Below are positions 8,893-17,621 of a stretch of 64,000 nt of DNA, piece by piece (the stretch's first letter is position 1; the number at the start of each line of letters is the position of its first letter). A program made the translations under genes and the position numbers. The notes beneath the pieces are model-generated. The model ran no database searches, was not told the origin of the DNA, and saw only the letters and a list, made by a program, of their open reading frames with translations. Origin of the DNA: Acetobacter sp. 46_36 (GTDB lineage Bacteria > Pseudomonadota > Alphaproteobacteria > RF32 > CAG-239); contig MNTT01000008.1 in assembly GCA_001917135.1 (NCBI GenBank), forward strand, positions 62,001-126,000, read 5' to 3'.

Positions 8893-9154
8893 TATGGATT
8901 CCTTTCTTTTTTCTGTGCCCCGGAGCCCGGAGCGGATAAAAACAATTCCGCACCACCTTCATGAATGCGAAAAACCTCTGAAAAAACCGTTCGCCGCCGC
9001 CGCACAAAGCAGCTTACCGGCAAAAAAGCGGGCAAAATCCCCGATTCTCTCAAAAATCTTGTCCGCTTATACCTTATTATTTCTCATTTGTAAAGTATTT
9101 TCTTCAGTACGCTTCCGGCGCGCACATTTACCGAAAAAGCTCCACCGTCCAAAA

Positions 9155-9252
9155 CCATTCAAAGCAAACATCCCTTCAAAGCGAACATTCCTTCACCCCC
9201 CCTTTAAAGCGAACATCCCTTCAAACAAACGCCCCTTTAAAAGCGTCCCCTG
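9155..9252. repeat. Degenerate repeats at the 3' end of the gene at 9237
   Basis: Copies of TTCAAAGCRAACATYCC occur at about 9158, 9175 and 9203, and the stop-codon sequence TTTAAAAGCGTCCCC of the minus-strand gene (about 9236) is a related unit. The rest of the 8893-9236 spacer shows no gene. Confidence 0.55.
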
Positions 9253-10172
9253 TTTTCCAAGGCTTTTTTGAACACGGCCGCATTTAATTCCTTACCGCTC
9301 TCATCAACTTTTTCGCCGTCATCAACGCCTTTAAGCGAATAGCCGTCCTTGCCGACTTTTAACGCCGTATCTTCCAGAATTCCCTCTTCGTCAACTGACT
9401 TGACGCTCATCTTCATATTGCCGTTGCGGGAAATCTTAGCCGAAGCCGTTGAATAAACACCTTCGCCGCCATCTCTCTCGTCAAGTGACGCTTTGGCATG
9501 AACCGTACCGTTCAGCCCAACTCTCGTGCTTCCTTTCAGAACGCCCAATTCTTCGCTCTCCATTTGCATGGACATTCTGTTGCCGTTAACGTTCATCGTC
9601 ATCTGCAAATCTCTGTCCGTAATCTGAGCTTTCACGCGTCCGGCAGCCTGTTCAACGCGAAAAACGGCATCGTCGCCGCGGAACTCCCCGGCAACGTTCC
9701 CTGTCCGCTCGTCTTTCTGCACATACGCCGCCATATTGCCGTCGGCATCATAAAGAACCGTACTGCTGCGCGTTTCGCCCTGAGAGTTTTGTACCCGGCT
9801 GCCGTCCCTGCCGAAAATTTCCGTATTAAGGGGCTTGCCGTCAAAACCGCCGCTCAGCTCAAACCTGTTGCCGTCAATCATATAATTGAGTTTGTCGCCG
9901 TCAGATTTCAAAGTTGCCTTGACATCTTTCAACTGGTCAACGCCATACCCGGCAAAAACTTTTCCAACTGCTTCATTCATGTTATCCGGACACTGCGCTT
10001 TCAGTTCCGCCCGCAAACGCGCCGTTTCCTGAATACGCGCCGCCACATCTTTTGCCTCGTTCCACCCGATGGTTCTTTCCCCGGTTCGGACGGCTTCCTG
10101 TCCCTGCACGTTGCCGGCAGCCGCCAAAGCCGCTCCCATCATAACAACCGTTTCTGTATTGACGACACTCAT
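9237..10172 (-). CDS. Hypothetical beta-rich protein
   Basis: A 311-residue protein with a good AGGAGA site before its ATG. The N-terminus MSVVNTETVVMMGAALAAAGNVQGQEAV is mildly hydrophobic but is not a convincing signal peptide. The rest is rich in Gly, Asp, Asn and Val, with repeating strand-turn units such as YDADGNMAAYV, VNGNRMSMQM and RNGNMKMSV, suggesting an extended beta structure. No catalytic motif or family recognised. It stands alone between rplQ and trhP, and its 3' end overlaps a degenerate repeat. Confidence 0.7.
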   Translation of the reverse strand: MSVVNTETVVMMGAALAAAGNVQGQEAVRTGERTIGWNEAKDVAARIQETARLRAELKAQCPDNMNEAVGKVFAGYGVDQLKDVKATLKSDGDKLNYMIDGNRFELSGGFDGKPLNTEIFGRDGSRVQNSQGETRSSTVLYDADGNMAAYVQKDERTGNVAGEFRGDDAVFRVEQAAGRVKAQITDRDLQMTMNVNGNRMSMQMESEELGVLKGSTRVGLNGTVHAKASLDERDGGEGVYSTASAKISRNGNMKMSVKSVDEEGILEDTALKVGKDGYSLKGVDDGEKVDESGKELNAAVFKKALENRGRF

Positions 10173-10316
10173 AACCGTTCTCCTGTCTTTTTCTGTTCAT
10201 TATATTATATCACAAATATTCCGCCCTTGCAACAACTATCAGCCGTATTTCGGCTCCGGCTGCAGCATTCGGCTCCGGCAGTTTCGCCTTCCGCGGCACA
10301 GGCCGCCCCGGCGCAA

Positions 10317-11936
10317 TCAGTCGTTATCCGTTTTCCTTTCTTCCCTCTCGCCGCGGCACAACTCGCCAAACTCCGCCAGCTTACGGCCGTACATTTCGGC
10401 GTTTTCGCCTTTCAGCCCCTGCGGTTTGCGCGCAATCGTATATTGCGGTAACAGCCTCTTTGCTTCCGCAACCCCGCACGCCCACTTATCCGGCCTGATA
10501 CGGATTTTCTTGCCTTGCCCTGCCGAAACTTTCGGCGTAATTTCTCCGCTTTCTGCGTCTTCAAACTCCGTCAGCGCCAGCCGCAGGTTGGTAAGCCCGC
10601 CCGGTATCAGGAATTCGATAAATTCGCCGCTCTCAATATAATTGCGCAGTTCAAATATCGCATCATTCCCCTGCCACTCGACAATCGAACCGGCAAACAG
10701 CCATTCGCCGAGCGTTCGCGTATATTCGTAATTCTGGCTGATATTGGTAATCTTGCCGTCATGAAAACCGAGGCAGTAGCCGCGATTCTGCAAAGTCATA
10801 AGCTCCGGCATATACTTTTCGCAAGACCACCCGTCCGGATTCGCATAATAGTCGTCAATTGCCTGCCGATAGGCACGAGCCACCACGCCGGCATAATATT
10901 CGGTTTTGTTGCGCCCTTCCACTTTCAGCGAGTCCATCCCGATTCCAAGCAGGTCATTCAATCGCGGCATCAGGCACATATCCTTCGAATTCAGCAGATA
11001 GCTGCCATGTTCGTCCTCCACCACTTCATAATACTCGCCGGGACGAAAATCCTCCTCCAGCAGATATTCAAAATTGTCTTTGTTCTCGTCGTTGATGACC
11101 AGCTCGCGCACCGTCCCGTCTTTCATACGGATATGCAGTTTGTAATGCCAGCGGCAACAATGCGCGCATTTTCCTTTGTTTGCGCTCCGGTCTGCCATAA
11201 AGTTGGAAATCAGGCACCGCCCCGAATACGACATACACATTGCCCCGTGCATAAAACATTCCAATTCAATATCAGGACACTGCCTGCGGATTTCCGCCAT
11301 TTCCTTAAACGTAACCTCGCGCCCCAAAACGCAGAGTTTCGCCCCCATCGCCTGCCAGAACCTGACCGTCTGCGCCGAACAGATATTCGCCTGCGTGGAA
11401 ACGAAACGGTTCAGCTCCGGCGCATTTTCCTTAAGATAATAAAACACGCCCGGATCCGCCACCAATACGCCGTCCGGTTTCAGGCGTTTCAGCGTATCCA
11501 CAAACTGCGGCAGCTTCTCTGCTTCTTCATTATGAATATATAGGTTCAGCGTCAGATAAATCTTTTTGCCCCGTTCATGAACAATGCGGATTCCCTCTTC
11601 CAGTTCCTCCAGCGAAAACTTTGACTGCGTCCTGAGGCTCATATCCGGCGTACCCGCATAAACGGCGTCCGCCCCGTACAACAGTGCCGTCTTGAGTTTT
11701 ACCAGCGACCCCGCCGGCAGCAGCAGCTCGGATTTATGTTTTTTCATCTTATTTTCCCAAACTTCATTCTCTCGGCATTTCATATCGCTCATCCCGCCTC
11801 CCGATGCCTTTTTCTCCCAACATTTTATATTGCCCATTCCATCTTCCGACACTTCTTCCTCCCAACATCTCATATTGTCTGCCCCTCCGTCCGGCATTTC
11901 TTTCTTCCGGCATCTTTCATCGACTGTTCCGCTCAT
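10317..11936 (-). CDS. trhP: U32 family tRNA hydroxylation protein TrhP-like
   Basis: A 539-residue protein. From residue 64 (MKKHKSELLLPAGS) it matches the U32 / YegQ family, whose E. coli member TrhP helps hydroxylate tRNA uridine-34. Seen here: YGADAVYAG, VSTQANICS, and the Fe-S cysteine region FMHGAMCMSYSGRC followed by KCAHCCRW. The ribosome binding site AAGGA 8 nt before the ATG at 11936, just 11 nt after the previous stop, supports the long form. That form adds a 63-residue N-terminal extension made of 15-residue repeats, absent from the family as I know it. An internal ATG at 11747 is the alternative start. RlhA is a related possibility, but size and motif context favour TrhP. Confidence 0.88.
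   Translation of the reverse strand: MSGTVDERCRKKEMPDGGADNMRCWEEEVSEDGMGNIKCWEKKASGGGMSDMKCRENEVWENKMKKHKSELLLPAGSLVKLKTALLYGADAVYAGTPDMSLRTQSKFSLEELEEGIRIVHERGKKIYLTLNLYIHNEEAEKLPQFVDTLKRLKPDGVLVADPGVFYYLKENAPELNRFVSTQANICSAQTVRFWQAMGAKLCVLGREVTFKEMAEIRRQCPDIELECFMHGAMCMSYSGRCLISNFMADRSANKGKCAHCCRWHYKLHIRMKDGTVRELVINDENKDNFEYLLEEDFRPGEYYEVVEDEHGSYLLNSKDMCLMPRLNDLLGIGMDSLKVEGRNKTEYYAGVVARAYRQAIDDYYANPDGWSCEKYMPELMTLQNRGYCLGFHDGKITNISQNYEYTRTLGEWLFAGSIVEWQGNDAIFELRNYIESGEFIEFLIPGGLTNLRLALTEFEDAESGEITPKVSAGQGKKIRIRPDKWACGVAEAKRLLPQYTIARKPQGLKGENAEMYGRKLAEFGELCRGEREERKTDND
11776..11925. repeat. 45-bp in-frame tandem repeat inside trhP
   Basis: Units start at 11776, 11821, 11866 and 11911 with an exact 45-bp period. 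On the minus strand they encode 15-residue units of the type MKC/W-E-(K/E)-x-G-G. The period is a multiple of three, unlike the arrays outside genes. Confidence 0.8.
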
Positions 11937-11947
11937 TTCTAGATTCC

Positions 11948-12868
11948 TTATTTAATTTCCAAAGTCTTTGGCGTTACTTTTAACGCCCCGAGCGGCGTGG
12001 AGTCAATCCTTATTTCCAGCACATACGGCAAATCGGCCGCGGCATCAACGCCTATCCAAAGCCAAATCGGTTTCTCAGCGCTGACATCCCATAAAATATT
12101 GTCATTATTGTCTTTCAGATTTTCAATATAAATTGAACACTTATATGCATTTTCGGTTCGCCCCGGAAGCTCAAAATAGCGGCTTTCCGTTCCTTCGTCC
12201 CGGGCAATGACCCGGTAATGTTTTTTGCCGTCATAAACTTCGCGCACCGTCGCACAGCTTTTTGTCCGGCGAAAACTGCCGATAAGCCCGGCAAATACCG
12301 TCTGCAAATCCGCCGCATCCGCACTTTGCGGCACGCCGGTTATGGCAACCGTATTCTGCTTTTTGTCTTTGGTGGAAATCCTTTTATACGCTTTCCCTGC
12401 CGCATCATAAAATATCTTTTTGGTGCGGATATGGTTGCGCGACTTTGTATATGTCTGATACAGTTCGGCAGCAACATCACTTCCGTTCCCTTTTTCCGCC
12501 GCACTCCGTACGACCCTGCCCCGGCTGCCGTAGCGGGCGGCAAAAGGATATAAGGCATCAAACAGGTTCGCCGTTCTGACTTCCGCGCTGATATCGTATT
12601 TTCCTTCCTTTTGCTCATAGTCCAACTTTACTTCTGCCGCGTCAAACACGCCGATTTGAACCTGCATTTCCTGCGCAAACCCTGCCGCCTCGGCCGTTTC
12701 CACCCCAAACGCCCCCATTCCGGCAAACAGCAGCGCAATGCCGCAAATGCCCTTTCGCCAATTTTTCTTTTTTTCGCCCAAAACTTTAGCCTTTCTTAAA
12801 TTTTTTCTTTTAAATTCATCTGCATAAGAACCGGGTACAAACGCTGCAAGCGCTCCAAAACGGCACAA
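11948..12868 (-). CDS. DUF3108 domain protein, probably periplasmic
   Basis: Up to 306 residues. The C-terminal half matches the DUF3108 family seen in many proteobacteria: FRRTKSCATVREVYDGKKHYRV, then YKCSIYIE, and a closing IDSTPLGALKVTPKTLEI. A signal peptide is visible at about residues 38-62 (basic NWRKG, hydrophobic ICGIALLFAGMGAFG, then AEAA), so the true start is probably later than 12868; a TTG at 12781 with AAAGG upstream is a candidate. The role of the family is not established. It is just upstream of trhP and divergent from ddl. Confidence 0.8.
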   Translation of the reverse strand: MCRFGALAAFVPGSYADEFKRKNLRKAKVLGEKKKNWRKGICGIALLFAGMGAFGVETAEAAGFAQEMQVQIGVFDAAEVKLDYEQKEGKYDISAEVRTANLFDALYPFAARYGSRGRVVRSAAEKGNGSDVAAELYQTYTKSRNHIRTKKIFYDAAGKAYKRISTKDKKQNTVAITGVPQSADAADLQTVFAGLIGSFRRTKSCATVREVYDGKKHYRVIARDEGTESRYFELPGRTENAYKCSIYIENLKDNNDNILWDVSAEKPIWLWIGVDAAADLPYVLEIRIDSTPLGALKVTPKTLEIK

Positions 12869-12924
12869 CGCGCCGCCGGCCAGCCCGGTACAATACCGTA
12901 TCTTAAAAAATAAGGGGTTAAATA

Positions 12925-13836
12925 ATGACTAAAAAAGTAATGGTTTTAATGGGCGGCTTTTCCGCTGAGCGCGAAGTCAGCCTCCAAAGCGGCGCCGGCA
13001 TCGCCGAAGCGCTCCGCCGCAAAGGCTACGAAGTAACGACGCACGACCTCTCCGACACGCGCCAGCTGCTTGCCGAACTCGGACGCAGCAAGCCGGACGT
13101 TGTATTCAACGCGCTGCACGGCAACTGGGGCGAAGACGGAACCGTCCCCGCGCTGCTGGACTTGCTCCAAATCCCCTATACCCACTCCGGCATGCAGGCT
13201 TCCTGTGTCGGTATGAACAAATACCTCTGCCGTCTGATTGCCGAAAAAGCCGGTTTAAAAACCGCTTACGGACGCAAACTGACTGCCCGGGAATTCATCA
13301 CCCAGGGCTCGCCGGTTGCCCGCCCGTTTGTCGTCAAACCCGTATCCGACGGTTCTTCGGTCGGCGTTTTTATCGTCAACAACCCCGAAGACGTTTTCAA
13401 AATCCGTTACAATGATCCGGAAACCGAAATTCTGGTTGAAAAGTACATTCCGGGACAAGAGCTTACCGTTATGTGTTATCACGGCAAAGCCCATGTCGTT
13501 ACCGAATTGAAAGCCAACGGCGGTTTTTATGATTATGAACACAAATACACCGCCGGCGAAACAATCCATGTTCTGCCCGCTGCCATCCCCGAAGATGTGG
13601 CGCAAACCTGCCTTTCCTATGCCGAAACCATGCACCGCCGCCTGAATTGCAAAACCGTTTCGCGCACCGACTTGCGCTACAATCCCGAAGACGGCGTCGT
13701 CTTTCTGGAAATCAACACCCACCCCGGGATGACCGCACTGTCGCTGGTTCCCGAACAGGCGAAATACATCGGCATTTCTTATGAAGACCTCTGTCAAAAC
13801 CTCGTGGAAGAAGCCTCATGCAGACCTCTGAAATAA
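12925..13836 (+). CDS. ddl: D-alanine--D-alanine ligase
   Basis: A 303-residue ATP-grasp enzyme that joins two D-alanines for peptidoglycan precursor synthesis. Visible signatures: VLMGGFSAEREVSLQSG at the N-terminus, LHGNWGEDGTVPALL, the ATP-grasp strand VKPVSDGSSVGV, and FLEINTHPGMTALSLVP holding the metal and D-Ala ligands. AAGGGG lies before the ATG. It overlaps miaA by 19 nt and heads a run of cell-wall and morphology genes (mreBCD, mrdA, rodA), consistent with coordinated envelope growth. Confidence 0.95.
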   Translation: MTKKVMVLMGGFSAEREVSLQSGAGIAEALRRKGYEVTTHDLSDTRQLLAELGRSKPDVVFNALHGNWGEDGTVPALLDLLQIPYTHSGMQASCVGMNKYLCRLIAEKAGLKTAYGRKLTAREFITQGSPVARPFVVKPVSDGSSVGVFIVNNPEDVFKIRYNDPETEILVEKYIPGQELTVMCYHGKAHVVTELKANGGFYDYEHKYTAGETIHVLPAAIPEDVAQTCLSYAETMHRRLNCKTVSRTDLRYNPEDGVVFLEINTHPGMTALSLVPEQAKYIGISYEDLCQNLVEEASCRPLK

Positions 13837-14960
13837 TCGTCATCGCCGGTCCGACCGCATCCGGAAAATCCGGTCTTGCCCTGGCATTGGCAGAACGGTT
13901 GGACGGTGTCGTCATCAATGCCGATTCGATGCAGGTATATCGCGATATTCCCATTCTCGCCGCCGCACCGTCCGCATCTGACTGCTCTCGTGTCCCGCAC
14001 CGGCTCTACGGCATATACGATGCCTCGGTTCACGGCAATGTTGTCGATTGGCTGGAACTGTGCAAAGCCGAAATCGCCGCCGCCCGCGCCCGAAATAAAA
14101 CGCCGGTGATTGTTGGCGGAACCGGAATGTATATTGAAGCACTGACCGAAGGCGTTACCCCGATTCCCGAAACGCCGGGCGCCATACGCAGCCAAATTGC
14201 GCTCCTCCAAAAGGAACAGGGGCTCGCCGCCGTTTATGATTTGGTAGCGAAAAACGACCCGGAAACAGCCGCCCGCCTCAGTCCGAACGACGCCACGCGT
14301 CTCCGCCGCGCTGCCGAAATCTGGCTTCACACCGGCAAGCCCTTGTCCTACTGGCACACCGTTCCGCTCATAAAAAATTTCGCGCCACAAGATTTTTTCC
14401 GCATTTACATCAAGCCGCCGCGCGACATTCTTGATGCCAGGGCGCGGATTCGTTTTGACCTGATGATGCAGCAAGGAGCCCTGAAGGAAGTACAGGAGCT
14501 CGCCGCACGCAATCTTCCCGATTCGCTGCCCGCCATGCGCGCGCTCGGCGTCCAGGAATTAAAAGCCTTTCTTAACGGCCAGACATCGCTTGAAGAAGCC
14601 GTCGAACTGGCCAAGCTGCATACCCGCCAATATGCCAAACGCCAGTCTACATGGTTCAACAACCGTTTCTCGCCCGACCTTGTTTTTCCCGGTTGTTTCA
14701 AAACGTCCGCCCCGACCGGCGGATTTCCGACGAACGATGCCGAATCTGACAAGTTTGCATCGGACAGTTCCTCCGGCAGCAACCTTGAACTAAACGGTTC
14801 GGCTGGTAACAAACCTGCACCGGGCAGTTCCGCCGGCAGCAACAGATTTGTAGCGGAAGGCATCACCCACAGATTCGCAGCAGACAGCTCCGTCAGCAAA
14901 AATTTTGTTGACGAGGTTGTTGATAATTTAAAAAAGCGCTATAAAATGCTTGCAAAATAA
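13818..14960 (+). CDS. miaA: tRNA dimethylallyltransferase with repeat insertion
   Basis: A 380-residue enzyme that isopentenylates A37 of tRNAs reading UNN codons. The P-loop GPTASGKS (residues 10-17), INADSMQVYRDIP and GGTGMYIEAL are diagnostic. The core runs to about residue 293 (NNRFSPDLVF), and the normal end (NFVDEVVDNLKKRYK) reappears at about 363. Between them lie about 70 Ser/Gly/Asn/Ala-rich residues encoded by 60-bp repeats. The family is usually near 300-315 residues, so this is an insertion rather than a fusion. It overlaps ddl and precedes mreB. Confidence 0.94.
   Translation: MQTSEIIVIAGPTASGKSGLALALAERLDGVVINADSMQVYRDIPILAAAPSASDCSRVPHRLYGIYDASVHGNVVDWLELCKAEIAAARARNKTPVIVGGTGMYIEALTEGVTPIPETPGAIRSQIALLQKEQGLAAVYDLVAKNDPETAARLSPNDATRLRRAAEIWLHTGKPLSYWHTVPLIKNFAPQDFFRIYIKPPRDILDARARIRFDLMMQQGALKEVQELAARNLPDSLPAMRALGVQELKAFLNGQTSLEEAVELAKLHTRQYAKRQSTWFNNRFSPDLVFPGCFKTSAPTGGFPTNDAESDKFASDSSSGSNLELNGSAGNKPAPGSSAGSNRFVAEGITHRFAADSSVSKNFVDEVVDNLKKRYKMLAK
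14703..14905. repeat. 60-bp in-frame repeat inside miaA
   Basis: The motif GRCAGYTCCKCCGGCAGC occurs at 14763, 14823 and, degenerate, at 14883, exactly 60 bp apart. A possible older copy lies near 14703. The repeats encode the SSxGSN-type residues of the MiaA insertion. Confidence 0.75.
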
Positions 14961-15013
14961 GCGTTTTATCCTTAAAAGATAAAGAAATATGTAATTATAA
15001 CGGGGGCACAAGT

Positions 15014-16051
15014 ATGTTTTTTCAAAATTTGTTAGGTTTATTTTCCGCCGATATGGCCATCGACCTCGGTACGGCGAACACGCTGGTACACGTTAAGGGC
15101 AAAGGGATTGTCCTCAATGAGCCGTCCGTCGTCGCCGTCAAAGACTTTAACGGCAAAAAAGAAGTCTGGGCCGTCGGCGCCAAGGCCAAACAGATGCTTG
15201 GGCGCACCCCCGGCGACATCAGGGCTATCCGCCCGCTGCGCGACGGCGTTATTGCCGACTTTGAAGCGGCCGAAGCGATGATTAAATACTTTATTGAAGA
15301 AGTCAACCACCGCAGACGCCTGCTTAGTCCGACCATTATCATCTGCGTCCCCTCCGGCGCAACCGAAGTGGAAGAAAAGGCAATCAAGGAATCAGCCGTC
15401 AACTCCGGTGCCAAACGCGTCTGGCTGATATACGAACCTATGGCTGCCGCAATCGGTGCGGGGCTGCCCGTCAACGACCCGACCGGCTCCATGGTGGTTG
15501 ATATCGGCGGCGGTACGACCGAAGTTGCCGTGCTTTCGCTGGGCGGCATCGTATACTCGCGTTCCGTTCGCGTCGGCGGTGACAAGATGGACAGTGCCAT
15601 TATCTCTTACATTCGCCGTAACCTGAACCTGCTGGTCGGTGAAGGCAGTGCCGAGCGCATCAAAAAGGAAATCGGCTCCGCCTGCGTTCCTGCCAAAGGC
15701 GATGGCAAAACCATGGAAATCAAAGGCCGAGACCTCGTCAACGGCGTTCCGAAGGAAATTGTCATTACCGAACGCCAAATTGCCGAAAGCCTGGCCGAAC
15801 CGGTTATGGCGATTGTCGAAGCGGTTAAAATCGCGCTTGAAAACACAGCGCCAGAACTGGCAGCAGACATTGTCGACAAAGGAATTATGATGACCGGAGG
15901 CGGCTCTATCTTGGCCAATTTGGACACGGTCATCCGTAACGCAACCGGGCTCCCCGTTTCGCTTGCGGAAGACCCGCTGACCTGCGTCGTCAGAGGTACG
16001 GGAAAAGCTCTCGACAACTTTGAAGAATTTCGCGGCGTCCTCTACGAATAA
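15014..16051 (+). CDS. mreB: Rod shape-determining protein MreB
   Basis: A 345-residue bacterial actin that forms membrane-bound filaments guiding lateral wall synthesis. The start MFFQNLLGLFSADMAIDLGTANTL has the phosphate-1 loop DLGTANT. The phosphate-2 region VVDIGGGTTEVAVLSLGG and the adenosine motif MTGGGSILANLD are also present, and the RPLRDGVIADFEAAE block is typical of MreB rather than FtsA or Hsp70. Length matches the family. It heads the mreBCD-mrdA-rodA run. A 176-nt spacer without an obvious terminator separates it from mreC. Confidence 0.98.
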   Translation: MFFQNLLGLFSADMAIDLGTANTLVHVKGKGIVLNEPSVVAVKDFNGKKEVWAVGAKAKQMLGRTPGDIRAIRPLRDGVIADFEAAEAMIKYFIEEVNHRRRLLSPTIIICVPSGATEVEEKAIKESAVNSGAKRVWLIYEPMAAAIGAGLPVNDPTGSMVVDIGGGTTEVAVLSLGGIVYSRSVRVGGDKMDSAIISYIRRNLNLLVGEGSAERIKKEIGSACVPAKGDGKTMEIKGRDLVNGVPKEIVITERQIAESLAEPVMAIVEAVKIALENTAPELAADIVDKGIMMTGGGSILANLDTVIRNATGLPVSLAEDPLTCVVRGTGKALDNFEEFRGVLYE

Positions 16052-16227
16052 TGTGCTGGCAGCCCTGCGAATAAGCGCGGCGCTTTCCGCAGCATTGCCG
16101 CCGCTGCCTGCAAAGGGGCGCCGTCAGTATACTGCATACGGTACCACCGCAACAGTGGCGCCTGCTGCTAAAATACCGTAGCCGATTGCTGCACCTATAA
16201 CTCGCGCCGCAACTTTGAGGATTAGAC

Positions 16228-17091
16228 ATGAAACGCCAAAAAGTGCTGTTCTTAAAAGAGAACTATGTTTTACGGGTACTCAAAAGCTTTATGGTAGCAG
16301 GGCTGTTTGTTATAGCCCTGCTCTTGATTTTGGTACACAAAATCGACTTAGGCCTGATTTCCGGCGTTTCCAAAGGCGTTTTTTTCATCTCTGCCCCGCT
16401 CATCCACACTGCCGTCCTCCCCGCCGAAGGTCTAAGCTACGCTTATAAAAAAACCGCCGAAATCATCAGCGTTTATGAAGAAAATGAACGCCTGAGAGAA
16501 GAAAACGGCGAACTCTTCCTTTTAAAAGACCGTATGAAAGCCCTGCAGGCGGAAAACGCCATCTTAAAAAAGCTCCTGCACCATATTGATGTTCCCAATA
16601 CCCGGAGTTACACCGCCCGCGTCATCGCCGAAAACGGCAACGCCTTTGCCAATTCGCTGATAATCTATCTCGGCAACGCTTATCCCTACATCAAAAGCGG
16701 CTATGCCGTCGTCAACGCTGCCGGCCTCATCGGACGTATTGATATTGTCAGCGGGCGCTATGCGCGCGTTACGCTTATCACCGACATCAACTCCAAAATT
16801 CCGGTCGTTTCGCAAAAAAGCCGCGACCGCGGCATTCTCGCCGGCAACAACGGCAGAGAGCTTTCTCTGATATTTACCCCGCTTCTGGCCGAACTGCACA
16901 AAGGCGACCTGCTGGTTACATCCGGTATCGGCGGCGGCCTCCCGCCCGATATTCCCGTCGCCCGCATTAAAAGAGCCGGTGTTGACAACATTACCGCCGT
17001 TCCGTTATTTACGCCGTCTGACATTGAAGTCGTCAAAATTATTGCTTATGACGTTCTCCCCGACCCCGAAACTGCAAAGGAACTCGAATAA
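16228..17091 (+). CDS. mreC: Rod shape-determining protein MreC
   Basis: A 287-residue bitopic membrane protein linking MreB to PBP2 and RodA. It has a short cytoplasmic N-terminus, one membrane helix (about residues 17-40), a coiled coil (about 65-110: ENERLREENGELF, then QAENAILKKLL) and a beta-rich periplasmic domain with NSKIPVVSQKSRDRGILAGN and the conserved VTSGIGGGLPPDIPVARI. TTGAGGA precedes the ATG. Its stop overlaps the mreD start by one base, so the two are translationally coupled. Confidence 0.95.
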   Translation: MKRQKVLFLKENYVLRVLKSFMVAGLFVIALLLILVHKIDLGLISGVSKGVFFISAPLIHTAVLPAEGLSYAYKKTAEIISVYEENERLREENGELFLLKDRMKALQAENAILKKLLHHIDVPNTRSYTARVIAENGNAFANSLIIYLGNAYPYIKSGYAVVNAAGLIGRIDIVSGRYARVTLITDINSKIPVVSQKSRDRGILAGNNGRELSLIFTPLLAELHKGDLLVTSGIGGGLPPDIPVARIKRAGVDNITAVPLFTPSDIEVVKIIAYDVLPDPETAKELE

Positions 17092-17621
17092 TGGCGGCAA
17101 TAAAAAATTTCTTCGCCGGCATTGGCGTATATGCCGTCCCTGTTTTAAGCATCATGGCAATGGTGTTGGTATTTTACATTCCCCGTTTTACGGAATTTTG
17201 GAATTACCTGCGGCTCGCTCCTTTTTACGCCGGAATTTATTTTTGGATTAGCCAGCGCCCGGACGCCTTCAACGGCATTTCGGCATTCGTCTTGGGTATT
17301 TTTGCCGACGTTGTCAGCGCAGCCCCGCTCGGTGTCAACGTTATGGCTTTTTTGGTTTTGTACTTTCTCGCCTCCCGCTTTTCCGCCAGTTTCAACATAA
17401 AAAAGTTCTCTTATTCCTGGATGCTGTTTGCCGTAGCTGCTTTCGCCGCCATGCTGTTCAAAGCACTCATCATCAGCGCTTTCTACCGGGCATTCGTCCC
17501 TCTTAATTTTCTCATATTCGAATATCTGCTGACCGTTACGCTTTATCCGATTCTCGCCCGTTTCTACATCTGGGCGGAAGGACGGTACATCCATCTGGAG
17601 GAGCGGTATGAGAAAATCTAA
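17091..17621 (+). CDS. mreD: Rod shape-determining protein MreD
   Basis: A 176-residue integral membrane protein with about five helices and short loops, the expected size and hydropathy for MreD. Sequence conservation in this family is low, but the position between mreC and the PBP2 gene, the one-base overlap with mreC and the 14-nt overlap with mrdA make the call firm. It belongs to the elongasome at the inner membrane. Confidence 0.92.
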   Translation: MAAIKNFFAGIGVYAVPVLSIMAMVLVFYIPRFTEFWNYLRLAPFYAGIYFWISQRPDAFNGISAFVLGIFADVVSAAPLGVNVMAFLVLYFLASRFSASFNIKKFSYSWMLFAVAAFAAMLFKALIISAFYRAFVPLNFLIFEYLLTVTLYPILARFYIWAEGRYIHLEERYEKI

